From: Alphaproteobacteria bacterium
Lineage (GTDB): Bacteria; Pseudomonadota; Alphaproteobacteria; Rickettsiales; JABCZZ01
Length of the DNA stretch: 49,178 nt
NCBI GenBank assembly: GCA_013288335.1
Contig: JABDCC010000010.1
Location: 1,723-50,900, forward strand
Direction: 5' to 3'
A program made the position numbers and the translations under genes. Shown one piece after another: positions 8,998 to 16,533 of the stretch (positions are counted from its first letter, which is position 1; each line of letters starts with the position of its first letter). The notes beneath the pieces were generated by a model. It had not been told where the DNA came from. It did not search any database and saw only the letters and a list, made by a program, of their open reading frames with translations.

Positions 8998-9891
8998 ATG
9001 AATAATTTACCTAATATCAAGTCTATCTTGAAGGCTGCCACAGTCAAACTAGAGGCTTCCGGCATTGAATCTGCGCGACTGGATGCCAGCATTTTACTTG
9101 CGCATGTATTAGGTATATCTCGAGAAATGCTGCTAATTACCCCAGAAAAATTATTAAATAACATTGAAATACAGCAATTTAATGAACTTATTGTGCGTAG
9201 AGTTGCAAAAGAGCCAGTTGCCTACATAATTGGAGAAAAAGAGTTTTGGAGCCTTGATTTTATCGTAACACCTGATACATTGATTCCCAGACCTGATAGC
9301 GAAAAGCTTGTTGAAGCTGCTCTTAAAAGAGCAAAAATAATTACAGCTCAACAACATTTTAGGGAAAATGGGCGGGTCAAGCCTTTAACTTTACTTGATA
9401 TAGGAACCGGCACAGCGTGTTTGCTTGTCGCTCTGTTGAAAGAATTGCCATCGGCACTGGGTATTGGTGTTGATATTAGTCAACTTGCATTGCAAGTGGC
9501 GGAAGAAAATGCAAAACGGCACAATGTTATAAGCCGCGCGCAATTTTTTCGAAGCCTCTGGTGCGATGCCGTAAATGGGACATTTGATCTGGTTATTTCT
9601 AATCCACCGTATATTGCTACTGCCGAGGCAGCTTCCCTTATGGAGGATGTCGTGAAGTATGAACCGCATTCCGCATTATTTGCAGGCAATGACGGGCTTG
9701 ATGCGTATCGTGCTATTTCTGCGCAGGTAAGCAGTAAGCTCAATCGCGGCGGCTACGTTTTGTTAGAAGTAGGGCAAGGTCAAGCGGGTGCGGTTGCGGG
9801 ATTATTGCAAAACGCAGGCCTTGCTATAGACGGAATAGAAAAAGACTTAGCAGGAATAGAGCGCTGCGTAATCGCTCAGAAAATTAATTAA
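8998..9891 (+). CDS. prmC: Release factor glutamine methyltransferase
   Basis: 297 residues, usual length. PrmC (HemK) methylates the glutamine of the GGQ motif in RF1 and RF2 using S-adenosylmethionine. Visible features are the helical N-terminal domain (about 1-85, with ARLDASILLAHVLG), FWSLDFIVTPDTLIPRPDSE, the SAM-binding LLDIGTGTACLLVALLKEL and the catalytic NPPY at residues 202-205. The substrate gene prfA ends at 5050. It is followed 34 bases later by the DUF4167 gene, a common alphaproteobacterial neighbour. Confidence 0.96.
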   Translation: MNNLPNIKSILKAATVKLEASGIESARLDASILLAHVLGISREMLLITPEKLLNNIEIQQFNELIVRRVAKEPVAYIIGEKEFWSLDFIVTPDTLIPRPDSEKLVEAALKRAKIITAQQHFRENGRVKPLTLLDIGTGTACLLVALLKELPSALGIGVDISQLALQVAEENAKRHNVISRAQFFRSLWCDAVNGTFDLVISNPPYIATAEAASLMEDVVKYEPHSALFAGNDGLDAYRAISAQVSSKLNRGGYVLLEVGQGQAGAVAGLLQNAGLAIDGIEKDLAGIERCVIAQKIN

Positions 9892-9925
9892 AACAAAAAA
9901 TCAACAAAGTAGGGACTAAAATTTT

Positions 9926-10411
9926 ATGCATACCAACAAACGCAGGCCTAACAATAATATGAACGGTGGAAGCAATGGCGGTGGCCAGCATCGCAATAAC
10001 AATAACCGCCCGCGCCGGTTTGGTAGCACTAACAATAACAGATCGCAGGGTGGTGATGATTCTGCAAATGTAGCGCGCTCACGCCGTAACGCGATGCAAA
10101 ATCGTGAAAAATATCAGGCGATGGCGCGTGATGCCATGTCTATGGGCGATCGTGTGCTTGCTGAAAATTACTTGCAGCATGCCGATCATTATTATCGCGT
10201 TCTGGCGGCATTGCCACCGGAAGAAATCAGACCGCAATATATACGTCAGGAAAACGGTGCCCAGACAGGTGCTGAGCAGCAAGCAGAGGGCAATTCAAAT
10301 CAAGGGTATGATAATAATACTTCTGAAAATATTCCGCCGGAAACCATGCTGCCATCTTTCATCACCCAGCCCGTTACCCCGCAAGTGATGCAAGAAAATC
10401 CTGAAGAATAG
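9926..10411 (+). CDS. DUF4167 domain protein
   Basis: 161 residues. The N-terminal 45 residues are low-complexity Asn, Gly and Arg (RNNNNRPRRFG), which suggests nucleic-acid binding. Residues of about 50-95 (SRRNAMQNREKYQAMARD..., GDRVLAENYLQHADHYYRVL) are the DUF4167 core. The tail is Gln, Asn and Pro rich. The family is found mainly in alphaproteobacteria, often directly after prmC as here; its molecular role is not established as far as I know. A TAGGGAC ribosome-site-like sequence precedes the ATG. The split tRNA-Arg lies 52 bases downstream. Confidence 0.9.
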   Translation: MHTNKRRPNNNMNGGSNGGGQHRNNNNRPRRFGSTNNNRSQGGDDSANVARSRRNAMQNREKYQAMARDAMSMGDRVLAENYLQHADHYYRVLAALPPEEIRPQYIRQENGAQTGAEQQAEGNSNQGYDNNTSENIPPETMLPSFITQPVTPQVMQENPEE

Positions 10412-10463
10412 AATTTTCACCTTGTGACGCGGGCGTACACACGTTATCACTGCTTTATCCATT

Positions 10464-10505
10464 GTGCCCGTAGCTCAGCTGGATAGAGCAACAGCCTTCT
10501 AAGCT
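10464..10505 (+). pseudogene. 5' half of a split tRNA-Arg(TCT) (left attachment site)
   Basis: The sequence from GTGCCCG through the D-arm and anticodon loop equals the intact tRNA-Arg at 10610 except at one position (G instead of A at position 7). Similarity stops right after CTTCTAAGCT (10496-10505), in the 3' side of the anticodon arm. The acceptor strand GTGCCCG pairs perfectly with CGGGCAC at 19218-19224, not with the intact copy's TGGGCAC. The two fragments were therefore once one gene. Confidence 0.88.
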
Positions 10506-10576
10506 TAGGGTACATGGATGTTAACGTATTCAAGCTACGAATTTATTTCTGTTAATATTGTAATAAATTTTATAAA

Positions 10577-10595
10577 AGTAAGGCCATAGTAAGGT
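10577..10595 (+). repeat. Left terminal repeat, putative integrase arm site
   Basis: AGTAAGGCCATAGTAAGGT, which contains AGTAAGG twice at an 11-base period. An 18/19 identical copy in the same orientation lies at 19046-19064 near the other end of the element. It sits 72 bases inside the left core site. Confidence 0.65.
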
Positions 10596-10609
10596 CTAGC
10601 TTACTCTGT

Positions 10610-10686
10610 GTGCCCATAGCTCAGCTGGATAGAGCAACAGCCTTCTAAGCTGTAGGTCGTGGGTTCGAATCCCGCTGGGCACACCA
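10610..10686 (+). tRNA. tRNA-Arg(TCT), intact, with encoded CCA
   Basis: 77 bases including the 3' CCA. The acceptor stem GTGCCCA/TGGGCAC is perfect. The D-arm is GCTCAGCTGGATAGAGC, the anticodon stem ACAGC/GCTGT encloses loop CTTCTAA with anticodon TCT (reads AGA), and the T-arm contains GGGTTCGAATCCC. It lies inside the inserted element, 105 bases from the left core, and presumably replaces the host tRNA destroyed by the insertion. One acceptor pair differs from the split host copy (A-U in place of G-C), so it is not a simple recent duplicate. Confidence 0.97.
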
Positions 10687-10825
10687 TTCATCACTTTCGG
10701 GCAATTTTGCCAGTATATCGAATGGTTTTCTCAAGGAATAACACAGAGTTTTCCTGTATATGATTTGAATGGAAAATCATTGGTAAATTTTACAGGGTCG
10801 GGGGTTTTTTGTAAGCATTGATATC

Positions 10826-10859
10826 TGCCTCACCTGCTGGAATTGGCAGGTTATAGGCA
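10826..10859. other. Two-step hairpin downstream of the giant repeat protein gene
   Basis: TGCCT-c-ACCTGC, loop TGGAATTG, GCAGGT-tat-AGGCA: an 11-pair interrupted stem. It lies 57 bases beyond the stop of the reverse-strand gene at 10916. Neither strand has a T-run directly after the stem, so it is not a canonical terminator; it may stabilise the 3' end of the transcript. The rest of 10687-10915 shows nothing else I can support. Confidence 0.4.
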
Positions 10860-10915
10860 ATTGGCTGACGAATATCGTCATGTTCATCATATACATGCAG
10901 GAGTTCAAATTAAGA

Positions 10916-13900
10916 TTATATATCGCGCGCGATATTAGTCGTAATTTTAGTGGCTGCATTCATGAAATTTGCACTGGTATCCATTGCAATATCTCCCATA
11001 TGTTCAAACATAGCATTATTAAAGAGATTACGAATGGTAACAGTGCTAAATTTTTGCCGTGTTTTACGCGCCGTTTGCTTGTCTACAATAGTACGATTTC
11101 CATAGGCATCTTTTAGAAAATTTTGTATAGAAGCGTTCATTCTTGCTACTTTTTCCTTAATGTTATCCACATCATGAAGACTGCATTCAAAGGTTTTAGA
11201 AATAGGACGACCACTCACATCATTAAAAATACATAAATCATTCTCGGCTTTGCTTCCACGCTGCATTTGGATGGTAACGGATACGCGATTATTCTCTTTA
11301 AGTGTTTCCACTAATGCGATATGAAAATTTTGTTTAGGGTTAGGCATATCATCTAAAAAATCGGCTAAATTCTGAGGATCAGGATTGCGTGGAATAATCT
11401 CTCCGCCAATTTCTTGTAGCTTGAGCTCGCTATTGTTAAATCCATCCCATTTCCATTCCATATTTTTAAAATAATGGCTAAAATATTTAAAATCTTCCAT
11501 TAATGCTTTTATTGCTTCACCGCCGCGCGCTTGGGCGGCAGTTTCATCAGCCGTATGCAAATTAAGACTCGCCTGATAAAACATAGGTTCCGAAGGATGC
11601 AAAGGATCTAATCCTGTCACGCCTAAACGTAGCATTAATCGCCAAGTGGGATTTGCAGTTTTTCCACCTTCTTCTAGACGCAAAGATGCCGTTCTTAAAA
11701 AGGTGGATTGGTGAGCTTTTGCTGGAAATTCAAATAATATATCTTCATTCGAGTTCTGCTTCTTTAAATCATCGACATAATGCAATGGCATAGACTCAGT
11801 TGTGCGCCAGCCTTGGCTAAAGAGGGGGAGCTTTCCATCAGATGTTTGTGTATTTTCAATCACCGCACGTTTTAAATGTTGTGCAACTTCGCCTAAGGTT
11901 TCCCAATTATCCAGGATGAATAGATCATCCACATATTCATGCAAGAATGTTAAACGAGTTTGTGCTTCTTTTTCTGCCAGGTCACGTAATTCACGATAGG
12001 ATTCATCTGATAATCTGGCTGTTTTTTTGATTTCATACCGAAGTCCTAAAGGAATCACAATGCGCTGTGCTTCTTCATTATCGGTTTTGGAAAACACAAA
12101 ATTTGCTGCATAACAGCCGCCATACTCAATAAGTTCAACGGCTTCGGCAGGGCGATTTGGCATGATAGTATCTACACCATTATCCGGTCTTTCAGGCTCA
12201 TCAAGCCGGTGAAGACGCAAAGGAATAAAAGAAGGGTGGCTGAGTATATGGCTTTGAATGGCTTTTTTAAGTGAAATCGCATCATCCAAACTAGTCGTGC
12301 TGGTGCTAACCATACATTCAATGGTTTTGCCATCGGCATTACGAAACGTTAAACGAATGGGAAAGTTGGTTCCGGTGTTATCGCTTAAAACTAAGGAACA
12401 TTTAAATTGATTATGGGGCGGTTCATTATCTAATGCTTCATTTAAGAATGGTACTACCGCTTGTAATAACCGCACTTCAGCAGCGTGATTAGTAATCAGT
12501 TTTGGTTTATAAGCCCAATTTGTAATATCAATAGGGGTAGGAGTCGTAATAATGGGTTCTACTGGTTTTTTAACAGCAGCAGGAGGTTTGATGGTTTGGG
12601 GCTTCTCAGAGTCAGATTTAGGAGTAATACGGTTAATAACAGGTTCTAGAGATGGCTCTGCAGGGAATTGTTCTGTAGTGGTAGCTATTTCACCCGTATT
12701 TTTTAGCTTAGCTTCTGCTTCCATTTGAAGAAGTGCCGCCATATCGGCTTTATATTCTGCTATTTTTGCCATTAATGTGTCGTGTTTGATCCGCGAGCCG
12801 GATAATTCAAACTCATATTCACTTGCAAGTTTTGAGCACACATCAAAGAGATGAGGATATTTTTCACTGTCTTCCACTATTTGCGACAAACTTGATTTGC
12901 GATGGCTAAAATTAAAGGCTTCCACAATAGCTATAAGCCCCTTATTATCGTAATAAGAGCGTGTGACTTCATCTAGATTTTGATAATTTACAAATTCTTG
13001 ACCTTCTTTGAAGAACTCGGCCACATCAGATTGATTGCTTAAACCAAACTGTTCAAGGTTTCTTGCATTTTTAATCAATATTAAGAGTGTCACTTCTCCT
13101 AATAAATAACTTTCCATTCGAGCACGCTTTAGTTCATTGTCGCCACATAACTCATTGACAAATGTTTCAGTCAAAATAAGCCCAGAACCCAGAGTTAGAA
13201 AACAAGGCGTATTGTTATATGCATGTGGGTTTGTTTTTAAGATGCTAATAGGAATATTTTCACGTGCTAAAAATCCAGATGCCTCACGAAAATCTTCTAT
13301 TGTTAGCAAATTTTGTTGTGCCTGGGTAAAGCCATCGTCATCAAGCACCGAAGACTGCCATAGCCCCAATGCTTTTTGGATTTTATCGGCAGGTCTTATT
13401 TTATTATGTTTAAGATTATGTTCGGTATGTTTGACAAAATTTTCAAAAAATAAATGGGATACGGGCTTACCATAGCGATATTCATTCAGGGTATCTGAGC
13501 CCAGCAAACCTTTATGTGTTCTGCTAATGGCAAATGCTGCTTCAAATTGACGTGTATTTTTTGAAAGTGTGCTTACCGTAACCGCACGATATGATTTGTC
13601 ATTGTTTAACCGCTGAATCTGTTTTTCTAAAGAAATGATGTCACTATAAGGTGCATAGCCTGCTGCCAAGCGCAAGGGTACGGTGGTTTCATTAGGTTTT
13701 GTACGATAAGTTTTATCAGCATTGAGATACCATTCGGGTTTATAATCTGCTCTTGCCACCATTTCGTCACCGCGCAAGAACGTAGCCGCAGTAAGATGGC
13801 TTACATCAGGCATTGAGAAAATAACGGGTGGTTCTGGAATAGTTGGTTCTGTATTTGTAATAATGACTTCAGAAGTCTTGTTAGGCAGTGGCGTTATTAC

Positions 13901-16132
13901 AGTAGTTGCAGCCACAGGTGGTTCAGTAATAATCGTCCCTACGGCTGGCTCCAGGCTTTGTTTATATGCATCAAGATTTTTGTGTAAATCAGGAAGAAGA
14001 TTTTTATCTAACGTACCAAGTACTTGCCAGCAAAAATGAGTCAGTCTTGGATATTGCTGATTTAATTCATAAAGTTTTGCAATTTCTTCTACTTGGTGAG
14101 TGAGCAGAAAGTCAGCAATCATACCTGAAACACCATAAATTTCGTGCATTTCTTTCGTGCTTTTTGACCAACTCTCTTTCTCATTCCATAGTTGAAATTC
14201 ATTTTGCAGAGCAATAGCATCTTCAGCAGTTTCTAAGCCAAATTTCTTAAGTGTTCTTGTGCCTTTTATTACTTCTGTATTGCTGATAAGTACTAATATT
14301 GCTAGCTCTCCAACTAATTGAGCTATCGCAAAATCTTTTTTAGCAATATCTTCACCGCAAAAATCATTTACAAAGTTTTCCGTTAAAACCAAGCCTTGTC
14401 TTGTAGTAAGAAAACATGGAATCTCGGATTTACCCGTTTGTAAAATACTGATGGGTAAAATACTAATAGGGATATTTTCGCGTACTAATAAAGGGATATG
14501 TATAGCGAAATTCTTGTTTGCCAGTAATTTGGCTTTAGCATTTGTATATGCCTCATCGTCAAGCAATCGATTTTGAATTTGTGCTTCAAGCGCTTGCTTA
14601 TCTGCTATTTTAGGCCTTGCTATGCCTTTTTTAAGTGACTCATTATTGCTTTTAATCAAGCTATCCTGTAAAGATTTAGGAACATGTTCGCCAAATCGTA
14701 GCATATTTAATTTTTCGGAACCGAGCAGGCCATCATAATTAACGGCGATCTCATTTGCTATATGGGACTGACGCGCTGCTTTGGTAATTCTATTGATAAC
14801 CGCTTCGCGCGCACTTGGGTCTTTTGCTAATTTTGCAATTCTATTATCTAATATATCGGTTTTTTTAGTTTCATCTTTAGCGGATGCCACTAACTGCTGA
14901 TAGGAAACATATAGGGGGGACAAACGCATAGGCACATTGCTATTTTCCAAGTAATAGCGCAAAGTATAATCTTTAGAGATGCTTATCTCGTCGCCACGCA
15001 AAAATTCTGCCACAGGTTGGTCAGGTGCCCCAGCTTTTTCCGATGTTATTTCAGGAAGCTTCGCAGGATGTAAAGTTGCCTTATGTTGTTTTATTTTTTC
15101 TAAAATCTCGGTAGTCTTTTTGCGTTTTCCGGTGCGGGCAAATTCCAGTTCGCCTTCCATCTTCCAATAAAAATCAGTAAATTTAGGATGATTTTCGGCA
15201 AGTTCGTTGAGTGCAGGAATGTCTAAATTTTTTTGATATATAGTTGCTGAAGAAATGACAGCACTAATGCCATAATTAGTAAAGAAATTTTGTATATCAT
15301 TTTTTCCATCACTAAAATGAAGCATAGCATCTGCTTCAGCAAACAATGCTTTGCTGTCTTCGGAAGTGATTAAACCAAACTTAGCTAAATTAAGTGCGTT
15401 TTTTATCAAAATTGCTACCACCATTTCTGATTTCAACGTAGCTTCAGCATAAAAACGCGTATCTTCTTTTGTACTGATTAAATCATCAACAAAAGCTTCT
15501 TCAAGCATAAGTCCATGTTCAAAACTAAGTACGCAGGAAGCTTTCCAATGGTTATTTCTTTCAAGAATGCTGACAGGGATATTTTCTTGTATAAGCAGGG
15601 ATGAAAACTGATTAAAAGCAGGTGATGCGAGTAGCTTTTCTTTTTTTTCTGCAAATCTTCTATCATTCATGATCATGACAGAGTTTGTTATTTTTAAAAA
15701 CTCCTCGCCACTGTCTATATCTGGTTTTTTTATGCCATGACGCAATTCTTTATCGGTACGGTTTTTATAATCTTCAAAAAACCGTTTAGTAGTGGATTTG
15801 CCAAAACGAAATTCATTGAGTTCAATAGAGCCAAGCAAACCTTCGTGATTTGCAGCAATCTCATAACCATTGGTAAGCTGTCGTGCTGCAGCTGAAATTT
15901 TATTAATTGCTGCTGCGCGTATTTTGCCATTTTCCGTTAATTGTGCTATTTCTTTATTTAAATTAGCGCGGTATTTAAAGGAAATATATAAGGGTGATAA
16001 GCGTAAAGGAATGCTCAACTGATGTTTAAGGGTTAAATACCAACGCATAGTATGATTATCATCTGCCGTAAGCTCATCGCCACGCAGAATTTCTACGGCA
16101 GGTTGGCTTTTTTGATTTGCATTATTGGCCAT
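10916..16132 (-). CDS. Giant hypothetical protein with three tandem ~360-residue repeats, 1738 aa
   Basis: Not a family I recognise. Three degenerate repeats begin at the signature [IF]LRGDE (Gly at 18, 380 and 788). Each contains, in order, a PLRL segment, a GLLGS.xLN..R[FY]G motif, and [QR]ENIP[VI]SIL followed by C[VF]L...GL[MVI]L.E.FV[ND][DE][LF]. Pro/Thr-rich linkers precede repeat 3 and follow it (about 1150-1210). The C-terminal 530 residues are different and may hold smaller alternating strand-helix units (IECMVSTSTTSLDDAISLKK; FECSLHDVDNIKEKVARMN). Signal and membrane segments are absent. There is no clear ribosome site before the ATG at 16132. The gene lies in the inserted element and has a CtrA-like box upstream. 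Enzyme, scaffold or effector roles are all open. Confidence 0.8.
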   Translation of the reverse strand: MANNANQKSQPAVEILRGDELTADDNHTMRWYLTLKHQLSIPLRLSPLYISFKYRANLNKEIAQLTENGKIRAAAINKISAAARQLTNGYEIAANHEGLLGSIELNEFRFGKSTTKRFFEDYKNRTDKELRHGIKKPDIDSGEEFLKITNSVMIMNDRRFAEKKEKLLASPAFNQFSSLLIQENIPVSILERNNHWKASCVLSFEHGLMLEEAFVDDLISTKEDTRFYAEATLKSEMVVAILIKNALNLAKFGLITSEDSKALFAEADAMLHFSDGKNDIQNFFTNYGISAVISSATIYQKNLDIPALNELAENHPKFTDFYWKMEGELEFARTGKRKKTTEILEKIKQHKATLHPAKLPEITSEKAGAPDQPVAEFLRGDEISISKDYTLRYYLENSNVPMRLSPLYVSYQQLVASAKDETKKTDILDNRIAKLAKDPSAREAVINRITKAARQSHIANEIAVNYDGLLGSEKLNMLRFGEHVPKSLQDSLIKSNNESLKKGIARPKIADKQALEAQIQNRLLDDEAYTNAKAKLLANKNFAIHIPLLVRENIPISILPISILQTGKSEIPCFLTTRQGLVLTENFVNDFCGEDIAKKDFAIAQLVGELAILVLISNTEVIKGTRTLKKFGLETAEDAIALQNEFQLWNEKESWSKSTKEMHEIYGVSGMIADFLLTHQVEEIAKLYELNQQYPRLTHFCWQVLGTLDKNLLPDLHKNLDAYKQSLEPAVGTIITEPPVAATTVITPLPNKTSEVIITNTEPTIPEPPVIFSMPDVSHLTAATFLRGDEMVARADYKPEWYLNADKTYRTKPNETTVPLRLAAGYAPYSDIISLEKQIQRLNNDKSYRAVTVSTLSKNTRQFEAAFAISRTHKGLLGSDTLNEYRYGKPVSHLFFENFVKHTEHNLKHNKIRPADKIQKALGLWQSSVLDDDGFTQAQQNLLTIEDFREASGFLARENIPISILKTNPHAYNNTPCFLTLGSGLILTETFVNELCGDNELKRARMESYLLGEVTLLILIKNARNLEQFGLSNQSDVAEFFKEGQEFVNYQNLDEVTRSYYDNKGLIAIVEAFNFSHRKSSLSQIVEDSEKYPHLFDVCSKLASEYEFELSGSRIKHDTLMAKIAEYKADMAALLQMEAEAKLKNTGEIATTTEQFPAEPSLEPVINRITPKSDSEKPQTIKPPAAVKKPVEPIITTPTPIDITNWAYKPKLITNHAAEVRLLQAVVPFLNEALDNEPPHNQFKCSLVLSDNTGTNFPIRLTFRNADGKTIECMVSTSTTSLDDAISLKKAIQSHILSHPSFIPLRLHRLDEPERPDNGVDTIMPNRPAEAVELIEYGGCYAANFVFSKTDNEEAQRIVIPLGLRYEIKKTARLSDESYRELRDLAEKEAQTRLTFLHEYVDDLFILDNWETLGEVAQHLKRAVIENTQTSDGKLPLFSQGWRTTESMPLHYVDDLKKQNSNEDILFEFPAKAHQSTFLRTASLRLEEGGKTANPTWRLMLRLGVTGLDPLHPSEPMFYQASLNLHTADETAAQARGGEAIKALMEDFKYFSHYFKNMEWKWDGFNNSELKLQEIGGEIIPRNPDPQNLADFLDDMPNPKQNFHIALVETLKENNRVSVTIQMQRGSKAENDLCIFNDVSGRPISKTFECSLHDVDNIKEKVARMNASIQNFLKDAYGNRTIVDKQTARKTRQKFSTVTIRNLFNNAMFEHMGDIAMDTSANFMNAATKITTNIARDI

Positions 16133-16162
16133 TTTTAATAACTATACTGTTAACGTAAACAG

Positions 16163-16211
16163 CTAATAATACCGAAAATGGATTAAAATAGTGTTAAGAT
16201 TTTGTGACAAT
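16163..16211 (-). promoter_or_regulatory. CtrA-like promoter of the giant repeat protein gene
   Basis: On the minus strand TCACAAAATCTTAACACT leads into TTAA-CACTATT-TTAA (16183-16197). A -10-like TATTAT follows 11 bases after the second TTAA. The first 18 bases are identical to those upstream of the gene starting at 18864. Confidence 0.55.
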
Positions 16212-16339
16212 TACATACTTTATTCAGTTTAAAATTACGCTCGATTGATTACTAATTTAATGGGTTTTCTCAGATAGATATATGCTAATTATATTTGAGA
16301 TAATACTCTGTAGAAAATTCATAAGCTGCTATAATACAT

Positions 16340-16398
16340 GACATACCAACAATTTCTTGATAATAATCCGTTCGCAACGTATCCATTATCCCACACCA
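16340..16398. repeat. Dispersed 59-bp repeat, copy 1
   Basis: GACATACCAACAATTT ... GTTCGCAACGTAT.CATTATCCCACACCA. It matches 27411-27469 at 52 of 59 positions without gaps. Read on the minus strand both copies translate to WCGI[IM]DTLRT[ED]Y..[QE]IVGMS. In this copy the frame has no plausible start codon after the upstream stop, so it is a gene remnant or a non-coding repeat. The rest of the 16133-16533 gap holds the CtrA-like box and nothing else I can name. Confidence 0.65.
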
Positions 16399-16533
16399 AT
16401 TATCAATCTCGCCGGAAAACCATCTGCTATTGTTATGAGTAACGCGGCCTTAAGACAATAGAGTATTAAGCCCATAGGCTTCGCGTGGGTAAACCGATAT
16501 ATAGTCACTCTTCTGATTAAAAGATTGTTGAAT

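Noticed and set aside
10698-10710. Small GGCAATTTTGCC hairpin after the intact tRNA as a tRNA terminator
   Set aside because: The stem is only 4-5 pairs, the loop is too tight, and no T-run follows.
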